Part shown: positions 44,301 through 56,000 of the stretch, in pieces
How positions within the stretch are numbered: position 1 is the first letter of the stretch
Layout of the letters: every line of letters starts with the position of its first letter
DNA from: Cellvibrio sp. PSBB006
GTDB taxonomy: Bacteria; Pseudomonadota; Gammaproteobacteria; Pseudomonadales; Cellvibrionaceae
NCBI RefSeq assembly: GCF_002162135.1
Contig: NZ_CP021382.1
Span: forward strand, 744,001 to 808,000
Direction: 5' to 3'
Length of the DNA stretch: 64,000 nt
The notes under the pieces: model-generated
Databases searched by the model: none
What the model was told of the DNA's origin: nothing
What the model saw: only the letters and a program-made list of their open reading frames with translations
Made by a program: the position numbers and the translations under genes

Positions 44301-47040
44301 TGTATCCATTTACTTTTGCTTGATTATCTGCACGACCTAGAAAATAGATATTCCCGTCATTGGAATAGCGTGCCCGGTCACCGGTTTTATAGAGTCGCGC
44401 ACCATTACTTGAGCTAAAATGATCGGGTATGAATTTTTCCGCGGTCATGCCAGGTCGCATCCAATAACCCCGGGATAAATTATCGCCCGCGATGTAAAGA
44501 TCTCCAGCAACCCCCACCGCGACAGGATTCAGTTCTTCGTCCAAAATGTAGATCCTGGTATTTCCAATCGGTCTACCTATAGGAAGACTGCCTTGGGGAA
44601 GCAGGCTATGGCCTTCAGATGAAAATGGAACTTCGTAGGTGATGACACCAACTGTGGTTTCAGTTGGACCGTAATGATTTATTATTCTGATACTCGGGTT
44701 TATGGCCCTAACCTGATTTATCACTTCACTACGCAGTATTTCGCCTCCAAATATCAAACACTCATTCGGCAATCGAATTTCATTATCGACCGAGAGTAGC
44801 GCTGAGAGATGTGAAGGTACTATTTTCAACGCGTCAATAGGCCTATCCAACAGGATCGCTTTTAGTTCTTGCGCATTTAAATGTGAGGTTTCCGGAATTA
44901 TTCGCAATGACCTTCCAGTGCATAGAGAACCAAAAATAGCTGTATAGCCAAGGTCCGCGGCGATTGATGACATTGAAGCCATTGCAGCATTGGCTGACAA
45001 TGACAAACGATTATGTACGGCATGAATATAATTGTTAATTGAATGGTGCTCTACGCAAACTCCCTTCGGAGTACCTGTAGAACCGGAGGTGTAAACCATA
45101 TAGGCCATACGATGGGGAAAGCTATCCAGCGCCGGATTTTCCATTGAGTAGCCAGAGAGGTTTAACCCATCAAGGTTCAAAAACTCTATATCCTTAACAT
45201 CTGTGCTTTCAATACATTCTTGAGAGGAGATGACAAATTTAATGCCTGCATCATCGCAGATGGACTTTATTCTTGATACTGGAAACTTTATATCAATTGG
45301 CACATATGCTGCGCCGGATTTCATAATACCCAGCATGCTTGTGATTGTTTGCAACGAGTAGGGAAGTAAAATTCCAATCCTTGTTTCATAAGCCACACCC
45401 CGATCAATAAGTAAGTTAGCTATTTGATTCGCTCTACTATTAATCTCGGCGTAAGAATATTCTTCATTACCGTCAATAACGGCTACTTTACCAGGGGCAT
45501 TTGCAGCAACACGTTCAAATAGCTCGTTAACACAGATCGGGGCGGGATAGCTAACTTCTGTCTTGTTCCAGTCATGCACAATTTTTGAATATTCCATTTC
45601 ACCAGAAAGTTGGAAACTGGAAATTTTCTTCTCCGGATTGTCAACAATTTGGCCCAATATGTTGTTAAAGTAACGAACAACGTTCTCCATTGTATCTCTG
45701 TTAAACAGATCTGTGCTGTATTGCAAAGACCCATGTAACTCCTGATTATATTCCGACATTGAAAGCAATAGATCCATCTTGGCAGGCACAAAATCCAGCC
45801 GCATGGGTTCAACTTGTACATTTGGAAGGTTTAGCTCTGTACTGGGAATATTGTTCAATACAAACCGTAACTGTGTAATCGGCGCGTAGCCCAATGTACG
45901 CTCTACTTTAAGATATTCCACAACTTGTTCGAACGGTATATCCTGATTTTTATAGGCATCCAGGGTTGTCGCTTTTACACTCGATAACAACTCGCGAAAT
46001 GACATTGATGCGGTAATTTTTGAACGCAGTGCCAGACTATTAACAAATAACCCAATCAAACTTTCAAGTTCTTTAAAGGGTCTATTTGCAATAGTGGTGC
46101 CTATAGCCACGTCATTAACACCGGCGTAGCGAAATACAAATAATTTAAATGCTGTCAACAGCATTACAAATAATGTGCAGCTCTCTGAACGGCAAAGTTT
46201 TTTTAACTTTTGTGAAATTTCTTCAGATACTGAAAACCCAACCTCAGCACCATTGCTGCTCAATACCGAAGGCCTTGGCTTATCAGTGGGGAAATCAATT
46301 AAAGGGGGCAGCCCGTCGAGAGCCTTTCCCCAATAAGCCTGCTGCTTGGTTATTTTATCTTTATCAAGCTCTTCCAGTTGCCAAAAAGCATAATCGCCGT
46401 ATTGGATGGGCAAATCTTCCAGCGATGATTTTTTTTGATTAACGAATTCGTCATAAAAGTGCACGAACTCATTAACGATGATGCCGAGTGACCAGCCGTC
46501 GCTTACTATGTGGTGAACTGTGAGAATCAGTACATGTTCGCCGTCGTTCAATTTGATTAACTTAACACGTAGGACATCGCCTTTTTTCAAGTCAAAAACC
46601 TTGGTTGTTTCATCCTTGATGCCTGATTTGACTTTTAGAAGCTTATCATCCTCCCTCACGTCGCTAAAATCTATAAATGAAAAATTAAGACCGCTGGATT
46701 CATTTACAAATCGAAACGGTTTTCCTTCGACTAACTTATAAGCGCTTCTTAGTATGTTATGCCTGGATACTATTTTTTCCAAGCTATAGGTCAATGCCGA
46801 TACATTCAGGTTTCCCCGGAGTTTTAGCACCGAGCTGGTGTTATAGGTTGCCGACCCCGATTCCAGTTGCTCGATAAACCATAACCTTTGCTCCGCAAAT
46901 GATAAAGGGATATGTTCCTTTACGTTCTTTGCAGAAATAGTTTGTTTGATACTGACAGCAGATTTATCTTTAAGCATTTTTTCAAGAAGCGCTCTTTTTT
47001 CCGGAGACAGCTCTTGCAATCGTTTCAGTTTATCGCTCAT
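41341..47040 (-). CDS. NRPS with integrated hydroxylase: C-A(Asp)-T-C-TauD
   Basis: 1,899 residues; AAGGAAAGGAA lies before the ATG. Order: C (~45-470, HHIVSDGWS ~180), A (~500-1000, VYTSGSTGTPKG, HYGPTETT, GKIDLAAL), T (~1010-1080, FFKLGGHSLL), a second C (~1100-1520, intact HHIISDGWS ~1238), a Lys/Glu-rich linker, and a TauD/SyrP-type dioxygenase (~1590-1895; H-N-E in FHNESSH ~1680, distal His in TAHARLPFKGER). The A pocket reads D-L-T-K-I-G-H-V-G-K by my alignment, the Asp code. The second C has no A-T behind it in this protein; it most likely joins this Asp to the Asp on the terminal NRPS. Fused hydroxylases of this type are tied to threo-beta-hydroxyaspartate in siderophores. It follows the giant synthetase gene by 22 bases. 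Confidence 0.92.
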   Translation of the reverse strand: MSDKLKRLQELSPEKRALLEKMLKDKSAVSIKQTISAKNVKEHIPLSFAEQRLWFIEQLESGSATYNTSSVLKLRGNLNVSALTYSLEKIVSRHNILRSAYKLVEGKPFRFVNESSGLNFSFIDFSDVREDDKLLKVKSGIKDETTKVFDLKKGDVLRVKLIKLNDGEHVLILTVHHIVSDGWSLGIIVNEFVHFYDEFVNQKKSSLEDLPIQYGDYAFWQLEELDKDKITKQQAYWGKALDGLPPLIDFPTDKPRPSVLSSNGAEVGFSVSEEISQKLKKLCRSESCTLFVMLLTAFKLFVFRYAGVNDVAIGTTIANRPFKELESLIGLFVNSLALRSKITASMSFRELLSSVKATTLDAYKNQDIPFEQVVEYLKVERTLGYAPITQLRFVLNNIPSTELNLPNVQVEPMRLDFVPAKMDLLLSMSEYNQELHGSLQYSTDLFNRDTMENVVRYFNNILGQIVDNPEKKISSFQLSGEMEYSKIVHDWNKTEVSYPAPICVNELFERVAANAPGKVAVIDGNEEYSYAEINSRANQIANLLIDRGVAYETRIGILLPYSLQTITSMLGIMKSGAAYVPIDIKFPVSRIKSICDDAGIKFVISSQECIESTDVKDIEFLNLDGLNLSGYSMENPALDSFPHRMAYMVYTSGSTGTPKGVCVEHHSINNYIHAVHNRLSLSANAAMASMSSIAADLGYTAIFGSLCTGRSLRIIPETSHLNAQELKAILLDRPIDALKIVPSHLSALLSVDNEIRLPNECLIFGGEILRSEVINQVRAINPSIRIINHYGPTETTVGVITYEVPFSSEGHSLLPQGSLPIGRPIGNTRIYILDEELNPVAVGVAGDLYIAGDNLSRGYWMRPGMTAEKFIPDHFSSSNGARLYKTGDRARYSNDGNIYFLGRADNQAKVNGYRIELGEIECAFKKTNLVKDAAVIVDKKNGGTGALIAFIVGAEENEIRIRNLLSDQLPAYMIPAIINFIEEIPRMVNGKIDLAALVKIENKPQKLFEVPVTPTEIIIAKIWEEELNVNSVARTDDFFKLGGHSLLAVLVVFRISETFKIEFPVSNLISNPTLQQLAEFLDSRFDRHDSLKLTAQDRSNGIPISLAQERLWFLYQRDKESTAYYMPSALEIRGKLNIEVFEQSFHEVIQRHEVLRTTFMQVDNNIRQMIHADKLISRLEILDLRSTASTEKEAILKNYLQKGIFENLNLEVGPLFRVVLLQMEDQRSALISCIHHIISDGWSQRVLFNDFFKFYDAKLSGKKPSIPDLTVQYADYAIWERARFDNEFQSREINFWKSRLDGLPSLLNVKSDFPREGSNNNTREVYTFNISQEVKSGLEGICRNNGVTLFNVLLLCFKLLLSRYSDQRDVTVGTTVANRSSFELENMIGFFVNQLALRSIIDPDSSFEEFLISEAKILRESFENINIPFSSIVRSVNFERKSGYSPIFQHLFVLQNIPNKDFDVPGLDIQALELKDIEDQETKFDLTMMVGEIDDYAQGLLIFNSSLFTSATIEKMSTHYVNILEEVVENSMIKIKDIKMLSEEEIKANEESKQEAKRNKLSSLIKTKRKAISISDTELISEKLVSPDQKLPLVVTPAMKGVNLKEWAADNQSYINEKLIGHGGILFRGFEFKPGAEFHDIAGELSGNTLMGNYGDLPKAGDTDYIYKSTPYPESKTIHFHNESSHLDKWPGKIMFSCVKAAHAGGETAIVDCRKIYNELDPKIIKIFEEKKVLYTRNFIDKIDVSWQQFFNCQTRGEVEEQCRLSGMTYKWKEKDTLETRKLCNAIRKHPKTGDMLFFNQVLLFHVACLDRDTYDGLRAQFSENDFPRNVYFGDGSVIENSIIEEIVAVMDEHCYKHIWNESDIILLDNMLTAHARLPFKGERKIVVAIGNEIKETDV

Positions 47041-47062
47041 TTCCTTTCCTTTGATTTAGTAT

Positions 47063-50000
47063 CTATTCATGCTCAAGCATTTCTTTTGCTTGCTCTTCTG
47101 TCATACCTTCAAGCAAGCCTAACAGATCATCAATATCGCCATCTAATGCAACGGCCCTTTCTTCATCCACCAGTTTTGCCAACTCATGGATAGATGCAGA
47201 TTCAAAAATCGATACCACGCCCAAATTAATATTAAAGATCTGGTTAATTCTTGAAATAACCTGGCCTGCGGATAGAGAATCTCCCCCTAGATCAAAGAAA
47301 TTTTCTTTCATTTGGGATTGATGCTTCGTTATACCAACTACTTCAGAAACAATATCCAGCAAACTGTTTTCCACATCAGTGAGCCCGGATAAATCCAACT
47401 CAACTCCATCAGCATCCCAATTTGGTGCAGGAAGTTTCATTCGATCTACTTTTCCACTTAGGGTGAGTGGAAACTGATCCAATTTATTCAGGCTAGACGG
47501 AAGCATATAAGTCGGTAACTTATTCTTTAACCACTCCCTCAGTTCAGATAATTTAATCTCTTCATGCCCATGGTCGGTGATTAAATATACAGCTATACGT
47601 TTTTGCTGCTGCATATCCTCTTTTACTGCTGCGATTACACTGTTGACGCCCGGATACCTAACAATAATGTTTTCGATTTCATTGAGTTCTACCCGATGGC
47701 CGCGAATTTTTACCTGATGGTCAGCGCGGCCTATAAACTTAATACTTTTATCTGGCTGGTAAACCGCAAGATCCCCTGTTTTATACAGTCTTTCGCCGCC
47801 CAGAACAGAGTATGGATTGGGCAGAAATTTCTCTGCGGTCAATCCCATGCGATTTCGATAACCACGGCTAACGCCCGTCCCTCCGATATAAAGCTCTCCG
47901 ATGGCTCCTACTGGCACAATATTGAGATTTTTGTCCAATACAAAAATCTGCGTGCCCTCATATGGCTTACCGATAGGTGGATTATCTTCAACTTCTTCAC
48001 AATAATGGCTAACGACGGCCAATGTAATTTCTGTCGTGCCATATTCATTGAATAATTTTCGTTGCGGTGTGGAGTAATTTGAAACTATTTTTGCCGAGAT
48101 AGGCTCACCACCGGTGATGACAACTCTCAAGTCAGGTAAAGGTTTTGAAATAAGGTTATCTAGCAATGAATTAGTGAAATGCATAGCATTAATTTCATTG
48201 TCGATTAACGTTCTGTGTAGCTTTTCGATATCAAAAACGGTTTCTTGTGGGATTACATATAAAGTGGCACCGCTACAAATGCCCATTAACGTTTCCTGGA
48301 CAGAAACGTCGAAACTCACCGATATAACCTGGGCCAGCCGGTCCCCCGGGCCAATGCCGAACCGCTCATACTGACATTGAACAATATTACACAAGCTGGA
48401 ATGAAATATTTCCGAAGCTTTCGGTAGGCCTGTGGAGCCGGATGTGAATATGATATAGGCAAGATTAGTTGGAGAAATGGCGCATTCCGGCTGCTTATCG
48501 CTAAACGTCGATATCAAATCCCAACTCAGGTCGATATAGAGCTTTGTCACATCCTGGCCGTTAAAGCACTGCCACGTTGATTTTGTAATCAAGAGTGAAG
48601 CGTTCACAGTTTCAAGCATGTACTTTTGTCGTTCCGCGGGATAGGCCGGATCAATAGGTACATAGGCTGCTCCCGCCTTAAATACAGCGAGCATTGACAC
48701 AATCAACTCAATAGAACGCTCCATCCCTACCGCAATGGCACTTTCAATCCCGACACCTTGTTGAATCAAATAGTTTGCCAGTTTATTAGCCCTGGCATTC
48801 AGCTCCAGGTAAGTCAATGCATTAGATCCGTCCACTATAGCTATCGCATTTGGCGTTATGCTTGCCTGAGAATTAAATAACTCATTGATCGTTTCATACT
48901 CTTCAAACAAGGACAGCTGTCCAGCTGACAGATCGAGAAGTTGTTGATACTCAACAGCACTGTAAACCTGCAAATCAAAAACACGGTCATTTGTGCAGTC
49001 CATTAATTGTTCCAGGAGCATCTCAAAGTGATGGATGAAACTGGATATAGATGTAGCCGAAAATTGATCTTCGTTGTAGCGAACCGTTATTTCCAACGCA
49101 TCGCCAAGTACAACGACCATTGCGAGTGTAAAGTTATTTTCTTCAGTTTGGTCTATAAAATCGGCATTGAAATCCAGCGACTCTATTGCACTGGATACAA
49201 CCTGATCCAATGGATAATTTTCAAATGTTAAGGTCGCATCAAATAAGGAATGACCAGGAGGAAGCTCGCTTTGCAGGGCGATCTCATCAATTGATAAGTA
49301 GGAATATTTTTCCCGGATAGTCTGGGTTGAATGAACTTCCTTTAACAGCTCTGACACCGTAACTGAGGGTGATAATTTAATTCGTAGCGGGATGGAATTT
49401 ATAAACATTCCAACCAATGAATCAACTTCATTTACCTCAGCTGAACGTCCAGAAACGGTTGTTCCGAAAACAATATCATTGCTAGCAGAGTAACGCCCCA
49501 GCAAAATGCCAAAAGCGCTTTGCATCAGCGTGTTTAATGTTATTCGCTCCCTGCGAGCAAACGACGTTAATTTACCAGTCACCTCTTCTGATATAAATGA
49601 GGATAGCTTTCCATAATTCGGCCTATTCGAACCACCGGAATTGTTCCTGGTGATATGCAAAATCGCAGGTTCCCTGTAATCTTTCAAATAAGCTGACCAA
49701 TATTCCCGGGCATCAGCTTTATTTAAGGATGCGAGCCATTTGAAATAGGACTTATTTGACCCGCGATTTTTTATATGTGTTCCAGCCTGGTATTGGCCTT
49801 GATAATTATTAAAAAGCTCCTGGAATAATATTGGCAATGACCAGCCATCCAAAATGGCGTGATGATAAGAGAGAATCATCCAGTAACAATCATCGGGTAA
49901 ATAAACCAGGCCAACCTTAAGCAACGGGGCTTCCACTGCACTAAATCCCCCCTTCCGTTCCTGGCTTAAAATTTCCTTAAGTTTTTCTTCATATGTTTCA

Positions 50001-53000
50001 CCCGGCAGTTCTGTTAGTTCATATTCATGCCAAGGTAATGAAGCGCTGGCAAGTACAACTTGTAGCAATCCAGCCTTGTTTGTTTCTATGAATACTGTCC
50101 TTAACGCCTCGTAGTTATTAATAATCTTTTGCCAGGCGTCTTTGACCCGTGGGATATCGATGTTACCAGACAACTCAAATGTTAACTGGCTTATACCATA
50201 CTGCTTGTTATCATGGAGAACCGACGCGTGGATAAAACTCCTCTGTAAGGGAAAGACGGGATAAACGACTTTCACATTTTCCATCTGCTCCAGAACGCTA
50301 TCTGCACCAGTATTCTCTAATTGCTCCGAGGATATGTATGCGAAAGTGGTTGGCTCTTCGACCGAATAAACATCCGCATCATGATCTGCTTCCGTCAGGT
50401 TCTCTTTTGAGAACGAAGCAACTATCGATAACATTTCAATGGTCGGATAATGATATATATCCTGAGCGGAAAAAATAAGTCCCGCTTCCCTGGACCGCGA
50501 AACCAATTGAATTGTATTAATGGAGTCCCCGCCCAAATCGAAAAAATTATCTTTTATATTGACAACTTGCTTGCCTAATACCCGAGACCATATATCAACC
50601 ATAGTTTCTTGTATTTGCTGAAGATAACTTTCTTCGAAAGATTCGGTTTGTAATTTTTTCGAAACCGAATAATTTTGGCGATTATTTGATATAGCAACAA
50701 CGGATTCCAGAGCTTGGGTAGAAACAGAAGCAAGTATTGCGGGTGGTAATGCTACGTGAGTTATCTTTTTAGCAATCAGCTCACTTTCCAACATTCCTAT
50801 ATCAGTATGAATACAAGCTTCAGCTAAAAACAGTGTAGCTCCAGCGGTAAACGTGCTTACCAGTTCCCAAATTGCTGCGTCGCTATTTAATAGTGAATAT
50901 TGCAACACCCTGCTATCTGAAGTGATTTCAAATGGCTGTATGCTGTGACTCATCCTATTTAAGGACTCATAAGTACCCACATTGATATCATTAAAGTTCT
51001 CGCCATCGCATATCCAATAGGCGTCACTTTCCGGATCTATCACTGCCCTTTTATGTTCATTTTGCCCAGCTGTTATCACTGGCCATTGGTCATCCAATGA
51101 AAGGGTGTTTACATTCAATAAATCAAATTTCCTCCGATTATGGTTATCTGTCAAAGCCAGATTGGGACGCACATTTTCCAGTATCCCTGAAGTTCTATCG
51201 GAAGGAATCGATGCGTCTATCGGTATGTATATCGCCCCCGTCCTAAATATGGCCAGGGCAGAAATCACGGCTAGGGAAGATTGGGTAAGGCATACCGCTA
51301 CCTTATCCAAAGGCGTTATCCCATTTGCTCGCAATTGATGCGTCAATTGGTCAACCTTTCGATCAAGGTTAAAATAAGTCAAGGCCTCATTTCCAACACT
51401 GATCGCGATAGCTTCCGGTTTACTGTCAGCATAGTTCGCAAGGCAGTCCGGAAAGTCTCCGGTTTTTATATCGATATTTTCCCGGATATTCCAATCATTA
51501 CGTATCTTTTTAATTTCAGGATTCAGTGCAGACCGTATTCCCTTAAGGTTTTGGGTTGGACTTTCCAAAAACGAGGTAAGAATATGCTTGAGATTTTCCA
51601 GAAAAAGATTAACCCACTTTTCAGGCAAGACGCTCTCGATATAACTTAATGTGAAGCGAATCTTATCCTCAGGGGAAATCATTAACACTATAGGGGTTTC
51701 GGTATGATCTTCGCTGGTGGACCAATCCAGAAATAACTCACCATCTTCATCAACGCTGCCTGTATCGGGGAAGTTTTCAAATATTAACAAGCTTTGGAAA
51801 AGAGCTTCAGATGCACTTAATCCACTCCATTTTTGGATATCTCGCAGTGACGTGTGGTTATATTGGGAAACGCCAATTTGGCAATTCTGAATATAATGAA
51901 GCCAATTTTGCGGTGTGAGATCCGGATCGAGTTGTACCCTAAACGGCAGGGTATTTAAAAATGGACCGGCAATTTCCTCAACGTTTGGCAAATCAACAGG
52001 GCGGTTGGAGGTCGTAATGCCAAAAATAACATCATCCTGGCCGCAATAATGACTGATTAAAATTGCCCAGGCGCCCTGAACCACAAGATTGAGCGTCAAT
52101 TGAGCGTTAGTGGAAAATGACCGTAACTTATCCGAAATTTCTCTGGAAAGCACATAGTTAACCGTGATGGGCGCATTGTGACTAATAGCTGCAGATGAAT
52201 AATTCCCTATCGCGAGTTTGCATATGTTTTCCAACCCTTTTAAATTTTCAGACCAGAATTTAGCAGCGGCGTCCATGTCCTGCTGTTGGTACCATTGCAA
52301 ATAATTACTAAAAGGAATCAGCGGATCCAGGTTAACTTGCTTGTCACTTGCAATATATTGATAACTTTTAAATACGTCATTCAAGATAAGGACGCGCGAC
52401 CAACCATCGGACAAAGCGTGATGTTCACTCAACAAAACCCTGTGAGTATGCTCATTAAGCTTAACAACATAAATTCTCAACAGAGGCGCTTTATCAAATT
52501 GAAATCCAGTTCTTTTATCATCACTTACAAGCTGGGCAAATGATAACTCCTGCTGTTCCTCATTTACATTTGACCAGTCAAGCGCTTTAAAATTTATAGT
52601 CGTCGCGTCTTGAATAACCTGAACCGGTTTGTCCTTATCGAGATCAACAAAAACCGTACGGAATATGTCATATTTATCCACCACTGCTTGCCATGCGCGG
52701 TGAAATATTTCCACATTAAGATTTCCACGTATCTGGTTTACCAGATGCGAAACGTAAATTCCCGAATCTGCCGCGATGAAAGAATGATAGAGCATTCCAT
52801 ATTGAGTTGGAGTTAACGGAAAAATATCAACGATTTTTTTGGTAGAAATGTCGATCTTATTTAAATTTGTTACTAATCTGTCCAACTCTTGTTGAGAATG
52901 GGTTAACAAGGGAAAATCTGATGGAGTAAAGGTTTTTACTTTCTTATAGTAACAATGATCTATGATCTTCTTCAGATGCTGAACATATAAATTAGCAACT

Positions 53001-56000
53001 TCACTAATTGATTCATCGGTAAATAATTCATCACTATACGTCCACGAGAAACGCATTTGCCTATCTATTGTGATACAAACGACATCAATTAAATTAACTC
53101 GACGCTCATTTTTGTGTTGGGATGCTACAACTTTTTCATTCGCGAATCGATATGTGTTATTCGAATGGTCCTCTGAAAATTGCCCCAAATAATTAAAACT
53201 AATTGGTGGTTTTATAGGATGCTCGGCCAAATCCCCGGAAATATATTTGAGTACACCGTAACTCACACCCTTGTTGGGAATTCCAGCAAGCTGTTCCTTG
53301 ATTGCCTTGATACTCTCCCCAGGTGTAATAAAATCCGGCAAAGACAATTGAACAGGAAAAATTGAGGTAAACCATCCGACAGTCCTGGAAATATCAATAC
53401 CGTCGATAAGCTCTTCCCTTCCATGTCCCTCCAGGCTAATTAATACGTCGTTAGCTCCAATCCAGTCATGGAACGCCATGGCCAATGCAGTTAGCAGCAA
53501 ATCGTTAATTTTTGTGCTATATGCCCAGGAAACTTCCTGTAATAATTTTGATGTTTCTTCGGAGTCAAGGGAGACCTGAATGGATTTTTCAGAACCAACC
53601 CTACCTACATTCCCGCTCTTCACAGGAAGAGAAAATTCCGACTTCCCGATGGCTGCCCAATATGGCAAATCTTTTCTAAAATGGGCAATTTGTTCCGGGG
53701 AACGAATTGAGTCTGACCACTGTTTATAAGAAATAGTTTTTCCAGGTAGCTGATACTTACTACCAGCAGATAACTGGCTTACAAGGGTATTCAAATCTTC
53801 AAGCAAGATTCTCCATGAAACACCATCTACTACCAAATGGTGAACAGCCAGGAAAAGGCGCACGGTTTTTCGTTGACCCTGTAGATGAGGCTCTGAAAGA
53901 GAAAATAGTGCCGCTTTCAACAGGGGTCCCCTCGTTAAATCAAGGCCCTCCTGAACAAGCTCCATTTTCTTCTCCATGTGAATGATTTGCTCATCAATAT
54001 GGATTGGAGTCAAATCATATACATCCAATTGAATTTCCTCACCAATATCAGCATAAAATTGGTGAACTTCCCCCTCCTCGGAAATGGCAAACCGCAGCCG
54101 CAACGTATCATGATGCAATGTTAACGCGGATAATGCCTGCAGCAGGACGTCAACATTGACTTCATAATCTGCTTTTAAGAGAACAGACTGATTCCATTGG
54201 CTTGCGTTTGTAAAGTTATGGCTAAAAAACCACTCCTGAATCGGGGCAAGTGACACATCTCCTGTTACTACGCTCTGATCGGCTACTTTATGAATTTTTT
54301 GAGATGCAACTCTAGCTAGCTTTTGTATTGTTTGATTTTCAAAAAGCTGCTTATTGGTTACATATATTCCTTTTTGATTCGCTCTGGCAATCATTTGAGT
54401 ACATAAAATGGAATCACCGCCAAATCGGAAAAAGTTATCATTAATATTGATATCCTGATTGGAAAGAACTACTTTCCATATATCAAGCAATGTTTCCTCT
54501 ATCGCATTTCTGGGGCGATTGTTTTGTGAGTCAGCATGATGCTTTGTATCTGCATAAGCGATCAATCTTTCTCGTGAAATTTCACCATTTTCGTTTTTCG
54601 GAATTGATTCTATCCTGATGAAATTGGTATCAATATATTTCCCAAAAATATCATTGATTCTTGAACCCAGGGAAAAGTCGATATCTTTTTCGGCGGTGTA
54701 ATAGAAAGAAATAGCTTGCTCTGGCTCGGCAAAATATTTCAGCTTATTCTTGATAAATTTCTTATTGCCATTGAGACCAATTATGTGGCTTCCAACACTG
54801 TGATTTAGTATCGCCACCATGGAATTTAATCCATCTTCAGCGGATATCTCACAATAACCCCGCTTATAAGATAATTCTTTATTGTGAATCTCCTCGCTCA
54901 TTCCGATGTTTTTCCAAAGGCTCCAACTTAAGCAATAAGCGCGTCTTCCTTTTTCAACCTCATTTGAGGTTAACCCTTCAATAAAACTATTTGCAGCTGA
55001 ATATGCCCCGACACCATAGCCGCCAAAATAAGCATTTATAGAGGAAAAATTAACCAGAAACACATCAGGATGATCCTGCAAGGCGTGATGAATTCCCAAA
55101 GCACCAAAAACTTTAGCATGTAGGGAATTTCTCAATCCTTCATAACTTTCCTCATTAATGAGTTTTTCATGAAATTGGCCCGATAGATTGAAAATCCCAT
55201 TCAGAGCCTTACCAAAAATCATACTCGACTTATCAATTACTTCTCTTAATTCCTGGAAGTTTGCAACATCAAGACTTTGATATTTAACATTTCCAGGCAA
55301 TAGCTGGAGCTTTTTTAGAGCTTCCGCTTTACCCTTATCCTTCTCCGGAGGTTCATTTGCTTGGAGGGAAACATGGGACCGCCCCAGAATAAGTACATCG
55401 GCATAATATTTTTCAAGTAAGAGTTTTGCCAAGCATTGACCGATCCCACCCAAACCTCCTATAAGGATATAGAATCCTCCTTTTTTAAGAGCCGGTAAAT
55501 TATTTTTGGCTTTTGCAGGAAATTTGGTTTTTTCCAGGCATGAAATCCATCTAACTCCATTTCTATATACGATAGCGTCATCTGCACCATGTTTAATCTC
55601 GTCACAGATAATCCCGGCATGGTTCTCGTAGTGCTTATTGTCAGAAAAATCAATATGGGCGCAGCTTATCCGTGTACTTTCCTGGGACATGGTTTTTATA
55701 AACCCATGAATAGCTGCTTTCCCCGCATCTATATTTTCCTTTGCAAAATTCTGGGAGCAACTCGAAACCACGGTAAATCTAATGTGTTCGTTCTGTTTAA
55801 AGTGGCGATCTATAGTATTAGATAAAAAGAACAGGCTGTACAAACCGCAGGTTAGCGATTCATTAATATTGTTTTCGGAGTAAATCTGGTGATCTGAGTC
55901 ATAAGTCCAGAGATGCAGAATATTAATACTTTTAAAACCATACCCCTTTATAGAGTCAAAAAGGCTCTCGTAGTCATCTTGTCTTTCAGGTGAAATTTGA

